Of a DNA stretch of 64,000 nt, positions 9,926-19,617 are shown one piece after another; position 1 is the first letter of the stretch; the number at the start of each line of letters is the position of its first letter. Origin of the DNA: Tenacibaculum tangerinum (GTDB lineage Bacteria > Bacteroidota > Bacteroidia > Flavobacteriales > Flavobacteriaceae). A program made the position numbers and the translations under genes. The notes under the pieces are model-generated. The model made no database searches. It saw only the letters and a list, made by a program, of their open reading frames with translations, and was not told the origin of the DNA. The stretch covers positions 915,001 through 979,000 of the forward strand of contig NZ_CP122539.1 of the NCBI RefSeq assembly GCF_029853675.1, given 5' to 3'.

Positions 9926-9933
9926 TACCTTTG
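9926..9933 (+). promoter_or_regulatory. Bacteroidetes -7 box (TACCTTTG) before the PNGase F-like gene
   Basis: TACCTTTG fits the Bacteroidetes -7 consensus TAnnTTTG and lies 35 bases before the start codon. No clear -33 TTTG is visible. It suggests that the PNGase F-like/beta-mannosidase pair has its own promoter besides read-through from GH20-cutC. Confidence 0.45.
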
Positions 9934-9968
9934 ATTTTTTACTAACTGTTAGTATAATACCTCATACT

Positions 9969-11171
9969 ATGAAGCATATACACTTACTATTTTTAGCCAT
10001 CATTGTCTCATATTCTTGTCAAACAAAACCCACCCAGCTTGGGAATCAAAAGATGGTTGTTTTTGACAATACCAATCTTTATTTTGATATGGAATTAAAA
10101 AAGAATCCTAACAATCATAAAGATAGCATTCTAAGGCTAGATGCTGGGCGTGTTTTAGTAAAAAAAGTTAATCTTCCATCATATCAAATGCAACCTTCGG
10201 TTACTATTACTACCACCTTAACTTCAAATGGTGATCCATGGGACAAATCTGGTTCTGTTTTTGTTATTCCAGCTTCTGCTTCAGCTAGTTTTTTAGATTT
10301 AGAGAATAAAACTGTCAAGAAAGAACAGTTTCAAAATGAATATATAGGCATTCAACAAGAAAAAATAGATAGTAACCTCGTTTATAAACCCAATATTGAA
10401 TTGCTTCGCTTTATGACTCCTTTTGGTGTTGGATTCTTCAACAATCATGAAAAACTTAAAGATGCTAAACCCGTTTACATTCCAAAATGGGAAGATAATG
10501 TAGTTTGGAAACAAGACATTACCCATCTTTTACCCCTATTAGAAAACGAGGTATATATTGGTGTTTATGTTGACACTTGGAACAAACAAGGTTATACTGT
10601 TTCTGTTGAACTTGATTTTACAGAAACTACCATTCCTCATCATCTTAAAAAAGAACGAGGAGTACTTCCTGTTCTAAACACCACAAAATATGCTGCAAAT
10701 CAAAAATTTTATGATGCTTTTTCAAAAGGTAATTTAAGTATCGCTATTCCTGTGCAAAGCACCCTTAAAAACGCAAAGTTGTACTATATCGCTACAGGAC
10801 ATGGTGGGTATGCTGCTGGTGATGAGTTTAACCAAAAAGAAAATATTATTAAACTTAACCAAAAAGTGATTAAAAAGTTTACTCCTTGGCGTGATGATTG
10901 TGCTAGTTTCAGACGTTTTAATCCTAGTTCGGGTGTTGCGATGATACCTACCACCTATAAAGGAAAAAAAATTGAAGAACGTATTGCATCTTCAGACTAT
11001 TCTCGCTCCAACTGGTGTCCAGGGAGCGATGTAAAACCAGAAATTATCGCATTAGGCGATCTAGCAGTGGGTACTCATACATTTGAATTTGCAATTCCAA
11101 AAGCCAAAGCTATCGAAGATAACGATATTAATTACTGGATGGTATCTGCTTACATAACTTATGACAAATAA
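9969..11171 (+). CDS. PNGase F-like peptide-N-glycosidase lipoprotein
   Basis: A 400-residue lipoprotein (lipobox VSYSC, Cys17) resembling peptide-N4-(N-acetyl-beta-glucosaminyl)asparagine amidase F. PNGase F releases whole N-glycans from Asn with two eight-stranded sandwich domains. Equivalents by eye: NGDPWDKSGSV (Asp92 = catalytic Asp60 of Elizabethkingia PNGase F, in CDEWDRY), LLRFMTPFGVGF (= IGRFITPYWVG), VYVDTWNKQGY (Asp202 where PNGase F has Glu118), ATGHGGYAAGDEF (Glu286 = Glu206) and SRSNWCPGSDVKP (= RAGWCPGMAVP). About 70 residues more than mature PNGase F sit mainly at the N-terminus. The gene overlaps the next by 11 bases. Homology is clear in the motifs; activity is inferred. Confidence 0.85.
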   Translation: MKHIHLLFLAIIVSYSCQTKPTQLGNQKMVVFDNTNLYFDMELKKNPNNHKDSILRLDAGRVLVKKVNLPSYQMQPSVTITTTLTSNGDPWDKSGSVFVIPASASASFLDLENKTVKKEQFQNEYIGIQQEKIDSNLVYKPNIELLRFMTPFGVGFFNNHEKLKDAKPVYIPKWEDNVVWKQDITHLLPLLENEVYIGVYVDTWNKQGYTVSVELDFTETTIPHHLKKERGVLPVLNTTKYAANQKFYDAFSKGNLSIAIPVQSTLKNAKLYYIATGHGGYAAGDEFNQKENIIKLNQKVIKKFTPWRDDCASFRRFNPSSGVAMIPTTYKGKKIEERIASSDYSRSNWCPGSDVKPEIIALGDLAVGTHTFEFAIPKAKAIEDNDINYWMVSAYITYDK

Positions 11172-13644
11172 CCTATTTCTTTCACTTCTTACAGCCTACA
11201 TTTTTATTTCTTTCGTAGGATGTCAACCCCCTGATAGTTTACCAGAAATAGTTACGTTATCAACCAATTGGCAATTTAAAAAAGCCACCGATAGTATTTG
11301 GCGTACTGCTGAAGTTCCGGGGAACATTTATACCGACCTGTTACAGCATACGTTAATAGACGACCCCTTCGTTAAAAATAATGAAGAAAAAGTGCAATGG
11401 GTTTCGCAAATTCCGTGGGAATATAAAACTACGTTTTCATTGCAAAAAACCGTTTTACAAAAGAAAAACATTCAGCTTCAATTTGAAGGGTTAGATACCT
11501 ATGCTGCTATTTATTTGAATGACTCCTTGCTTCTAAAAACAGATAATGCTTTTAGAAGTTATACCTTGAATGTTAAAAATTTACTTCGGAAGGAAAATCA
11601 GTTGCGAATTTACTTCACTCCCACTTCCGAAGAAGAGAAACTTTTGAAACAACAACAAGCATACTCCTTACCCGAAGGAAATCGGATTTTTACCAGAAAA
11701 GCACAGTTTCAATATGGATGGGATTGGGGTCCAAAGTTGAATACTTCTGGTATATGGAAACCCATTACTTTAAAAGCATGGGATAGCCCTATTTTTGAAG
11801 ATATTTTTATGCGACAAGATTCTTTATCTAGTACAGAAGCAAGCCTAACTGCCCTACTCACTATTCATAGTAGTAAAGATACTTCCTGTGAAATTGTTTC
11901 AGAAGTAGCTTCTGTGAAAAAACAGACACCAATTCATCTCAAAAAAGGAACACATCAATATACAATCCCTTTCACTCTTAAAAATCCTACATTATGGTGG
12001 ACACACAATTTGGGAACTCCTCACCTATACAACTTCAATTTTAAATTAAAAGTGCATGGTAGCATAGCCGACAATAAAACAGTCAAAAAAGGAATTAGAA
12101 CCATCAAACTAATAACCCAAAAAGACAGTATAGGAGAAACTTTTTATTTTGAATTGAATGGAAAACCTGTGTATGCTAAAGGAGCTAATTACATTCCTCA
12201 ACACAGTTTTCAGAACAAAGTAAACCATAAGCATTACGAAAAGTTACTAAACGATGTGGTAGAAACAAACATGAACATGCTTAGAGTTTGGGGTGGCGGC
12301 ATTTATGAACATGACATTTTTTACGATTTATGTGATGAAAAAGGAATTTTAGTTTGGCAAGATTTTATGTTTGCCTGTGCCATGTACCCTGGCAACGCTG
12401 AATTTTTAGCCAATGTGCAACTAGAAGCTGAACAACAAGTAAAAAGACTAAGAAATCATGCATCTGTAGCTTTGTGGTGTGGAAACAACGAAAATTCGGA
12501 AGGATGGCATCGATGGGGTTGGCAAACCAACAGAACTGAAAAAGAAAAAACAGCTATTTGGAATGATTATCTCGCTGTTTTTGATAGCATACTTCCAAAA
12601 ACAGTTCGACAATTTAGCGACCATACTTCGTATTGGGAAAGTTCCCCTAAATACGGTCGTGGCAATCCGAAATACCAATTTGAAGGCGATGCACACGACT
12701 GGTGGGTATGGCACGACGGAGCGCCTTTTGAACATTTTAAAGAAAAAGTCCCTCGTTTTATGAGCGAATTCGGATTTCAATCATTTCCTGGTTATGAGGT
12801 TATTAGGTATCTCAATCAAAAAGATAGTATTGATATTCGCTCCAAAAGCATCCAATCGCACCAAAAACATCCCAGAGGATTTCAGTTAATGGAAGAGTAC
12901 ATGCAACGAGATTACACGCTGCCAAAAAATGATGAAGATTATGTGTATATGAGTCAATTAGTACAAGCACGGGGCATCGTAATGGGAATTGAAGCGCATC
13001 GAAGAGCTAAGCCCTACAATATGGGAACTCTCTATTGGCAATTAAACGATTGCTGGCCTGCCATTTCTTGGTCGAGTATTGATTATTTCGGAAATTGGAA
13101 GGCACTTCAATACAAAGCCAAAAAGGCTTTTAAAAATCTGCTTATTTCTTCAGAAATCAAAAAAGACAGCCTACACCTTTTCGTTGTTAATGACACCTAT
13201 ACAGATGTTAAAGGGCAACTCGAATTAACACTTCTCGATTTTGAAGGAAAAGTAAATTGGAAGCATTCTAAAGAAGTGCATATCCAACCCAACAGCAGTA
13301 CTATTATTGAAACCATTTCTTTAAAAAATAGCGAAAGAAAATCATCGGTACTCTGTGCAAAACTTGGTGACGAATCTGCTATTATTTATTTGGAGAAACC
13401 CAAAGATTTACTACTTCCTAAAAGCAATGCTACGACTACTATAACCAAAATTAACGAAGGTTTTTCTATTAACATACAATCTGAAAAACTTCTTAAAGAT
13501 GTGTTTTTATTTACTTCTGAAAAAGGGCATTTTAGCGATAATTTTTTTGATATACTACCAGGCGAAACAATACGCATTACCTTTAAAACAAAAGCCCATG
13601 CATTACATGATTTGCACCTAAAAACATTGAATGATTTTTTATAA
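11161..13644 (+). CDS. GH2 beta-mannosidase lipoprotein
   Basis: An 827-residue GH2 enzyme with a lipobox (FVGCQPP, Cys21). Order: jelly-roll domain (residues 30-200, AEVPGNIYTDLLQ), Ig-like domain, TIM barrel with RVWGGGIYEHDIFYDLCDEK and WQDFMFACAMYPG, acid/base Glu444 in WCGNNENSEGW, nucleophile Glu536 in MSEFGFQSFPG, then C-terminal Ig-like domains. Beta-mannosidase removes the Man-beta-1,4-GlcNAc core mannose left after GH92. The ATG lies inside the last codons of the PNGase F-like gene (11-base overlap), which indicates translational coupling. Confidence 0.94.
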   Translation: MTNNLFLSLLTAYIFISFVGCQPPDSLPEIVTLSTNWQFKKATDSIWRTAEVPGNIYTDLLQHTLIDDPFVKNNEEKVQWVSQIPWEYKTTFSLQKTVLQKKNIQLQFEGLDTYAAIYLNDSLLLKTDNAFRSYTLNVKNLLRKENQLRIYFTPTSEEEKLLKQQQAYSLPEGNRIFTRKAQFQYGWDWGPKLNTSGIWKPITLKAWDSPIFEDIFMRQDSLSSTEASLTALLTIHSSKDTSCEIVSEVASVKKQTPIHLKKGTHQYTIPFTLKNPTLWWTHNLGTPHLYNFNFKLKVHGSIADNKTVKKGIRTIKLITQKDSIGETFYFELNGKPVYAKGANYIPQHSFQNKVNHKHYEKLLNDVVETNMNMLRVWGGGIYEHDIFYDLCDEKGILVWQDFMFACAMYPGNAEFLANVQLEAEQQVKRLRNHASVALWCGNNENSEGWHRWGWQTNRTEKEKTAIWNDYLAVFDSILPKTVRQFSDHTSYWESSPKYGRGNPKYQFEGDAHDWWVWHDGAPFEHFKEKVPRFMSEFGFQSFPGYEVIRYLNQKDSIDIRSKSIQSHQKHPRGFQLMEEYMQRDYTLPKNDEDYVYMSQLVQARGIVMGIEAHRRAKPYNMGTLYWQLNDCWPAISWSSIDYFGNWKALQYKAKKAFKNLLISSEIKKDSLHLFVVNDTYTDVKGQLELTLLDFEGKVNWKHSKEVHIQPNSSTIIETISLKNSERKSSVLCAKLGDESAIIYLEKPKDLLLPKSNATTTITKINEGFSINIQSEKLLKDVFLFTSEKGHFSDNFFDILPGETIRITFKTKAHALHDLHLKTLNDFL

Positions 13645-13727
13645 ATTTTATTTAACATTCTTTTAACTAAACTCCATTAAACCATTAGGGAAATTTGCAG
13701 TCAAATAGGCTTTTACAAATCAACCTA

Positions 13728-16178
13728 ATGAAGAACATTACACTACTTATTTTACTTATTAGCTGTACAACTTTTGCACAGCGTACAACTAAAAGTACAT
13801 CTCCTAAAATCACACTAACGGGTATCGTTTTAGAAAAAAACAGTAAACAACCCTTAGAGTATGCGACATTGGTATTAACAAACACCAAGACGCAACAAGT
13901 TATTGGAGGTGTAACCAATACCAAAGGAAAATTTTCTATCGATGCATCTTCTGGTACCTACGCTATAAAAATTGAGTTTATAGGCTTTAAGACTAAAAGT
14001 TTAGGTAATCATGATTTGACAAATGATAAAAACTTAGGGACTATTCTATTGTCAGAAGACGCTGAAACATTAGACGAAGTAGAAATCATCGCAGAAAAGT
14101 CTACCGTTGAAATCCGCCTAGATAAAAAGATATACAATGTTGGTAAAGACATGACTGTAAAAGGAGGAAATGCTTCTGATGTGTTGGATAATGTACCTTC
14201 TGTTAATGTTGATGCTGAGGGAGCCGTAAGCCTACGTGGTAATGAGAATGTACGTATTTTAATTGATGGTAAACCCTCTGCTTTAGTAGGACTAAATGGT
14301 ACAGACGCCTTACGTAACTTACCTGCCGATGCCATTGAAAAAGTAGAAGTAATTACTTCTCCTTCTGCTCGTTATGATGCCGAGGGTAGCGCAGGAATTT
14401 TAAATATTATTTTACGCAAAGGAAAAATCACTGGATTAAACGGTTCTTTAAATACTACAATTGGATATCCAGAACAATTAGGTTTGGGTGGTAACATAAA
14501 TTACAGAACTAAAAAAATTAATCTTTTTAGTAATTTAGGATATAATTTTAGAAAAGGTCCAGGAAACTCTCAAAGCTATTTTACAAACTTCGATTCTAAT
14601 GGTAGTATTTCTGGTTTTAGAAATGAAGATAGAGTGTTTGATAGGGAAAATAATAACTTTAACGGACTAATTGGTTTAGAATATTATTTGAATGAAAATA
14701 GTTCTGTAACTGGTTCTTTCTTCTACAGAAAAAATAAGGGAAATGATATTGCTACAAATATAACTGATATTTTTGACGCCAATAAAAACCTACAAAATTC
14801 AATTACTAGAATCGAGAATGAAAATGAAGATGGTGTAGACAAACAATACTCCTTAAATTACACAAATAACTTTGATGGAAAAGGTCAAAAATTAACAGTT
14901 GATTTACAGTATGGTAATAGTAATGAAAAAGAGGACTCCCCTATTACTGAAAATGGGAACTTAAGAGAATTAAATTCACAAGTAACAAAATCTAAAACAC
15001 GATTACTACAGATAGATTATGTTTTACCCATTGGAGAGAGCAGCCAATTTGAAGCAGGGCATAAGGCAGATTTACAAGATGTTTTTTCAGATTTTCAGCA
15101 GAGAGATGAAAACGGCGTATTACAAACTGATATTTCTAATGCTATAAACTTTAAACAATATATTTATGCTTTTTATTCACAATACGGTAATAAAATAAAT
15201 AAGTTTTCTTATCTACTTGGTTTAAGAGCAGAAATTACCGACGTAGACCTAACATTGTTAAATACCAATGAGTTTTCAGATAAAAACTATACAGAATGGT
15301 TTCCTACTGTAAACTTAGGTTACGAACTAAAAGACAACGAAAACATCACATTAGGATACGCTCGTAGAATAAGAAGACCAAGAAGCTGGTTTATTAACCC
15401 TTTTGAAAGCCGCAGTTCTGCTACCAATGTGTTTAGAGGAAATCCAGATTTAAACCCAGCCTATACCAGTTCTTTTGACTTAGGATATAACACTCGAATT
15501 CGTAAATTTGACTTGGGAGCTTCGTTGTATTACCAACACTCTACTGATATTATTCAAATAACCAGTAGCATTGAAAACAGAGATATAAATAACGATGGTA
15601 ATCTTATTCCTATTACAGTTAGAACTCCTTTAAATCTTAATGGAGAAAGCAGGTACGGATTTGAGTTCACTTCTAATTATAATCCATCTAAAAAAATACG
15701 TTTAACAGCTTCATTCAATTACTTTAAATTTAATACTGATGCTTTTCAAGGAGACGGAACAATATTTCCTTTAGCAGAAGTTAACGAAAGTAGTTGGTTT
15801 GCTAGATTAAATTCACGGGTAACTTTACCATGGAAGGTTCAATGGCAAACACGCTTAATGTATCGTGGTCCTCAAGAGAATGCACAAGGAACAAGAGATA
15901 AATTATTTATGGCTGACCTCTCTTTTAGTAAAGATTTATTTAAAGATAAAGCCACACTAGTTTTAAACGTTAGGGACTTGTTCAATTCTAGAAAAAGAGA
16001 GAGTATTACCAATTTATACGACTCTGATGGTAATTTAATATCTATTTTAGATGGTGCTTTTCAATGGAGAGAACGCCAAATATCATTGAACTTCACCTAT
16101 CGTTTCAACCAAAATAAAAAACGTGAGCGACCTCAACGTGGAGAATTTGATGGTGGTGGTGAAGACTTTGGAGGATAG
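13728..16178 (+). CDS. TonB-dependent outer-membrane receptor
   Basis: An 816-residue receptor. Order: signal peptide (cleavage near TTFAQ), CarboxypepD_reg-like domain (LTGIVLEKNSKQPLEYATLVL), plug domain (NVPSVNVDAEGAVSLRGNEN; ITSPSARYDAEGSAGILNII), then a 14-3-3-free outer-membrane beta-barrel of the OMP_b-brl_3 type and a Gly-rich acidic C-terminus. An upstream TTG at 13695 is in frame, but the ATG at 13728 starts a clean signal peptide. No SusD partner is adjacent. Its place after beta-mannosidase, 83 bases away, suggests uptake or sensing of glycan or glycopeptide, though this subfamily is also found next to unrelated genes. Confidence 0.88.
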   Translation: MKNITLLILLISCTTFAQRTTKSTSPKITLTGIVLEKNSKQPLEYATLVLTNTKTQQVIGGVTNTKGKFSIDASSGTYAIKIEFIGFKTKSLGNHDLTNDKNLGTILLSEDAETLDEVEIIAEKSTVEIRLDKKIYNVGKDMTVKGGNASDVLDNVPSVNVDAEGAVSLRGNENVRILIDGKPSALVGLNGTDALRNLPADAIEKVEVITSPSARYDAEGSAGILNIILRKGKITGLNGSLNTTIGYPEQLGLGGNINYRTKKINLFSNLGYNFRKGPGNSQSYFTNFDSNGSISGFRNEDRVFDRENNNFNGLIGLEYYLNENSSVTGSFFYRKNKGNDIATNITDIFDANKNLQNSITRIENENEDGVDKQYSLNYTNNFDGKGQKLTVDLQYGNSNEKEDSPITENGNLRELNSQVTKSKTRLLQIDYVLPIGESSQFEAGHKADLQDVFSDFQQRDENGVLQTDISNAINFKQYIYAFYSQYGNKINKFSYLLGLRAEITDVDLTLLNTNEFSDKNYTEWFPTVNLGYELKDNENITLGYARRIRRPRSWFINPFESRSSATNVFRGNPDLNPAYTSSFDLGYNTRIRKFDLGASLYYQHSTDIIQITSSIENRDINNDGNLIPITVRTPLNLNGESRYGFEFTSNYNPSKKIRLTASFNYFKFNTDAFQGDGTIFPLAEVNESSWFARLNSRVTLPWKVQWQTRLMYRGPQENAQGTRDKLFMADLSFSKDLFKDKATLVLNVRDLFNSRKRESITNLYDSDGNLISILDGAFQWRERQISLNFTYRFNQNKKRERPQRGEFDGGGEDFGG

Positions 16179-16435
16179 ATAAATACTTTCTATCACTTTT
16201 TAAAAATAAGTATAAATGAACCATTAAAATCTGTATCAAAATTCATTTCCCCTGAAGAGAGAAATCATAAACTCCATTATAGAGTTTTGATTAGCACTAC
16301 TCAACTTTTTATGTATCACAATTCACTTTTGCTTGGTTAAAAATGACCAATCACCTTGCAATTTGTTGATTAACTGATAGATAATTGAGGGGTTGATTAT
16401 TCTTACAAGCCTAATATTAAATGAGTTATATAGAA

Positions 16436-16606
16436 TTAGTCAAATCCTTCTCCAGGAGATCCAGGACTTTGTGCTTGTGCTTTTTTAGGGTCTAAAATCA
16501 TATAAAAACCCAAAGCTGTTAATGCTGTATACTTACCATATTTTCCTATCTTTTCAAGGGCTTCTTTGCGTGTTATATGGTGTTTATCTTCTTTGTGTAA
16601 TTTCAT
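16436..16606 (-). CDS. Small 56-residue protein, unknown function
   Basis: ATG-to-stop frame encoding MKLHKEDKHHITRKEALEKI, then GKYGKYTALTALGFYMIL and a tail rich in Ala, Gln, Pro and Gly. The TRKEALEKIGKYGKYTALTALG part resembles the start of a Tat-type leader (basic pair, Gly-rich hydrophobic stretch), but nothing follows it. Small proteins of this look are frequent in Flavobacteriia. It may be membrane-associated. The 257 bases before it, from the TonB receptor stop (16179-16435), show no other gene. Confidence 0.55.
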   Translation of the reverse strand: MKLHKEDKHHITRKEALEKIGKYGKYTALTALGFYMILDPKKAQAQSPGSPGEGFD

Positions 16607-16709
16607 AAGACATATTAGTTTTATAAGGGTTTCTTTTCAGTTATTTTATACTCAACTCTACGCTTACATGAACTCGTTCATTGATTATGGATGTATGTTA
16701 ATAATCCAA

Positions 16710-18773
16710 TCATTCTAATAGTAACTTTTTGCGTAAGGTTCCATTTTTAGTATCTACTTTTAAAATATAAATACTCGAAGAGAGCTCCGGTAAGGCTACC
16801 GCCGAAGAATTGCTTGCATTAAATGTTGTTTGTAGCACTTTTTTGCCTAACACATCAAATAGTGTCACGTTGGCTGCTGTATCAGTTAGGCCCATAATGT
16901 GTAAATTTTTATCCTTTTGAAAAATTAAAACATCATCTAACGTATGCACTTGCGCAGTTGGTGATTTAGAGGAAATGTGTATATAAAAACGTCCTACACC
17001 AACTACTATTTCATCTGAACCCATTTCATAACTGGCGTTCCCTATTTCTGTAAAGGTACCAGCATCTCTATCTTCCAAATATACGTTTACGTCGCTAGGT
17101 AGGTTTTGTGTTTCGACTGAAAAATTTAAGTTTTTACCCGCATTTGCATGTACGCCAATAGGTATGACCATTGTTTCTAATTCGGTAATGGGTAAGGTTT
17201 GCTTTGCAAATGGTATGGTTTCTTTAGTATCAACTAAATGAGTGTATACATTTAAACCTGAATTCACTCCATTAAACATACCAATATCCAAACCAGCATC
17301 TAATCCTTTGGTTCCTGAATCTGTATAATTTATTGTTGTTTTTCTAGTAGCAACACCATCAGATAGATTAAGTGTTAATGATGGAACATCACTTTTATAA
17401 AAGGGCACACCAGTCTGATGGCTTTGCATCGCAGAAGTAATTGATGCATTATCTTCAGGTACTTTTGAATTAACAAAAAACGCTTGCCCAGGATGCACAT
17501 ATCCTGTGGTTAAGGGATCGTAAGACGCTGTACTGGCATTCCATACATATACTGCTTGATAGGCATCAGATAGTAAATCGCTTCCAACAATACCGTTGCT
17601 CGCTATAAAGGCACCGATATCCATGTAAGAGGGAAAAGAATTACCGATGAGATTCCAATTATTAGCTCCTTGTGATATTAAAGGAGTTGCAAGTGTTGGT
17701 ATTGTTCCTGTAAAAGAAAAGTCGCCACCTGTAGTTTGTTTTTTTAACGCATAGCCTGTTCCTGTAGCAAAATCTTCTGTAGTGCCTCCTTGAAAATATC
17801 TCCAGTGTCCGGTAACAACATCAGAAGTAACATTGTTATATGTAGAAACACCTCTATTGGTACCCGAAATAGCTATTCCGTTGTTGGTTACCCATGCGTC
17901 GTCGTATTGCTCACCTACAACAGGACTAGCAACTAAATGCCAGTTGACATCGGGTACATTCACATTATAAGTAATATCCCCATAGTTTGCTCCACTAATT
18001 AGTAAAGAACTTCCAGCGTTAACAGTAACGCTTCCTAAGTTCGTAAAATCTCCAGCAACGGTTAAAGCATTATTAACGTTTAAAGAAGAGGAAGTATTGA
18101 TAAAAATATCTTGTACCTCCACACTCGTCGTTATTGTAGGTTGGTTGGTAACGTTAGGGACTCTTATATAAGAAGATGTAGTTGGCACTGAGTTGGGAGT
18201 CCAGTTAGAAGCAGTTCCCCAATCGGTACTCGCACTACCATTCCATTCGCTAGAAATCAATCTGAATTGTTGATTAGCGTTGCTAGCGTTTACATCAAAG
18301 GTCTGGATTTGCGCACCCGGTAATCCATCTTGAATATCAAAGGCTTTTACAGGAACATTGACAGAACCAAAATTACAGGTAGTAAAGGCTATTTGAAACA
18401 CATACGAGCCCGTATTTGTACCTTCAGAGATTAAAAATTCTACATTGGCATCTGTGGCTAAGTATCTAGCTTGCACATCTCCAAAAATACCGCACCATCC
18501 ATCTTTTATTCCAATGTAGCTTCCTGTTTGTACATTTTTAATTTTATACACATTTGCTCCTTGGTGTTCGAAAACCCACAATTGTTTATTATCTAAAAAA
18601 TTAGGGGTTGTCATCGACACATCATAGTCTCCAGTAGTAGCTGTAACCATCGCTTCCTGATGCACATCTGAATAAATTTGATATGTTCCATTGGGTATTA
18701 TTTGTGCACTTAAAATGCTAGAATATACTACAAGAAAACAGATACAGAAGTAAATTTTTATTACGTTTTTCAT
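16710..18773 (-). CDS. T9SS-exported protein with RICIN-like domain
   Basis: A 687-residue secreted protein: signal peptide ending near SILSAQ, a beta-trefoil/RICIN-like domain (residues 25-165; IPNGTYQIYSD, KQLWVFEHQGANVYKIKN, GSYIGIKDG), a low-complexity G8/adhesin-like stretch (WNGSASTDWGTASNWTPNSV, 175-260), a long beta-rich region and a type A T9SS sorting domain (VTLFDVLGKKVLQTTF … IYILKVDTKNGTLRKKLLLE). It should be exported by T9SS and either released or anchored on the cell surface. The lectin-like domain suggests binding to sugar polymers. It is transcribed away from the glycan locus, so a link is only possible. Confidence 0.85.
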   Translation of the reverse strand: MKNVIKIYFCICFLVVYSSILSAQIIPNGTYQIYSDVHQEAMVTATTGDYDVSMTTPNFLDNKQLWVFEHQGANVYKIKNVQTGSYIGIKDGWCGIFGDVQARYLATDANVEFLISEGTNTGSYVFQIAFTTCNFGSVNVPVKAFDIQDGLPGAQIQTFDVNASNANQQFRLISSEWNGSASTDWGTASNWTPNSVPTTSSYIRVPNVTNQPTITTSVEVQDIFINTSSSLNVNNALTVAGDFTNLGSVTVNAGSSLLISGANYGDITYNVNVPDVNWHLVASPVVGEQYDDAWVTNNGIAISGTNRGVSTYNNVTSDVVTGHWRYFQGGTTEDFATGTGYALKKQTTGGDFSFTGTIPTLATPLISQGANNWNLIGNSFPSYMDIGAFIASNGIVGSDLLSDAYQAVYVWNASTASYDPLTTGYVHPGQAFFVNSKVPEDNASITSAMQSHQTGVPFYKSDVPSLTLNLSDGVATRKTTINYTDSGTKGLDAGLDIGMFNGVNSGLNVYTHLVDTKETIPFAKQTLPITELETMVIPIGVHANAGKNLNFSVETQNLPSDVNVYLEDRDAGTFTEIGNASYEMGSDEIVVGVGRFYIHISSKSPTAQVHTLDDVLIFQKDKNLHIMGLTDTAANVTLFDVLGKKVLQTTFNASNSSAVALPELSSSIYILKVDTKNGTLRKKLLLE

Positions 18774-19246
18774 TTTTATAACTTATTGAAGTGTTAAAAC
18801 TATTATCAAACCTATAACCGATAGCAAAGTCATGAATTACAGACTAGTAACATTCGGGTTTAGTCATAACAAAAGTGTACTAAACTTTTTTAAAATGTTT
18901 TATATCAGTGGGTATTCAATAAAATTAACAAAAGAAAATAGCCGAATTGTTTTTCTTTTTAAAAAAGTGGATAGGCTTTCAATATAAAAAATACAAAACA
19001 CTAAAAATCAAATAATTAAAAAAAGTATTTTTTAAAAAAAAGTAGATTAATCAGTTATTTTAAATGCTGAATTTCAGTTTTTTAACCGAATTTATTTTAT
19101 CAAATATTGATTATTTCATTAAAAGAAGTTGAAATTAAACTACTTGATTGTGCTTTCTTATAAAATGGTGCAATTCTTTTTTTGATGATGGAAGAGTATA
19201 AAAATCAAGATTCAAAAACTAAACAAACGTTTAAAAAGTTCATAAA
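18774..19246. other. Gene-free AT-rich stretch
   Basis: About 470 bases between two minus-strand genes. It is rich in A and T runs and contains no recognisable gene or RNA. The part next to 18773 presumably carries the promoter of the T9SS protein. Confidence 0.5.
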
Positions 19247-19272
19247 AAAACCACACTTTTTTGTGTGGTTTT
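19247..19272 (-). terminator. Rho-independent terminator
   Basis: Stem AAAACCACAC / GTGTGGTTTT around a 6-T loop. Reading the minus strand, it lies 23 bases after the stop of the 58-residue membrane protein and runs into a T stretch. Confidence 0.8.
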
Positions 19273-19295
19273 AGCGTATATAATGTACAAAAAGC

Positions 19296-19472
19296 TTACT
19301 TACCTTCTTCAGCAGCTTTTTTTGCTTCTCGTTTTAATTTCATGTTTTCCCAGATAGTTCCACCAATCCAGTAAGGAACTACAAATGTTAATAAGAAAAT
19401 TAACAGCCAAAATCCAGCCGTAAAAATAAACATGAATAATACCAATCCTGAAAATTCTGAAAAATCTAACAT
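19296..19472 (-). CDS. Small 58-residue single-span membrane protein
   Basis: ATG-to-stop frame encoding MLDFSEFSGLVLFMFIFTAG, then FWLLIFLLTFVVPYWIGGTI and a basic C-tail (KLKREAKKAAEEGK). One long or two short hydrophobic segments are followed by a charged amphipathic tail, a common design for small inner-membrane proteins. It has a good terminator and starts 145 bases from divergent fumC, which supports it being real. Function unknown. Confidence 0.6.
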   Translation of the reverse strand: MLDFSEFSGLVLFMFIFTAGFWLLIFLLTFVVPYWIGGTIWENMKLKREAKKAAEEGK

Positions 19473-19573
19473 TTGTTTCTTATTAATAATAGTTATGGCA
19501 CAAAATTATAACTATTTTTCTTTTCCTCCAATAAAATCTGATAAAAATCACTCTTAAAAACTATAAGAATTTG

Positions 19574-19581
19574 TAATTTTG
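19574..19581 (+). promoter_or_regulatory. Bacteroidetes -7 box (TAATTTTG) before fumC
   Basis: TAATTTTG matches TAnnTTTG and lies 36 bases before the fumC ATG, a normal distance for a Flavobacteria promoter. The -33 element is not obvious. Confidence 0.55.
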
Positions 19582-19617
19582 AACCTCATTAATTGTAAGC
19601 ATTTTAAATCATTTCAA

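Noticed and set aside
13695-13727. Upstream TTG start for the TonB receptor
   Set aside because: It adds 11 residues before a standard signal peptide; the ATG at 13728 is a better start.
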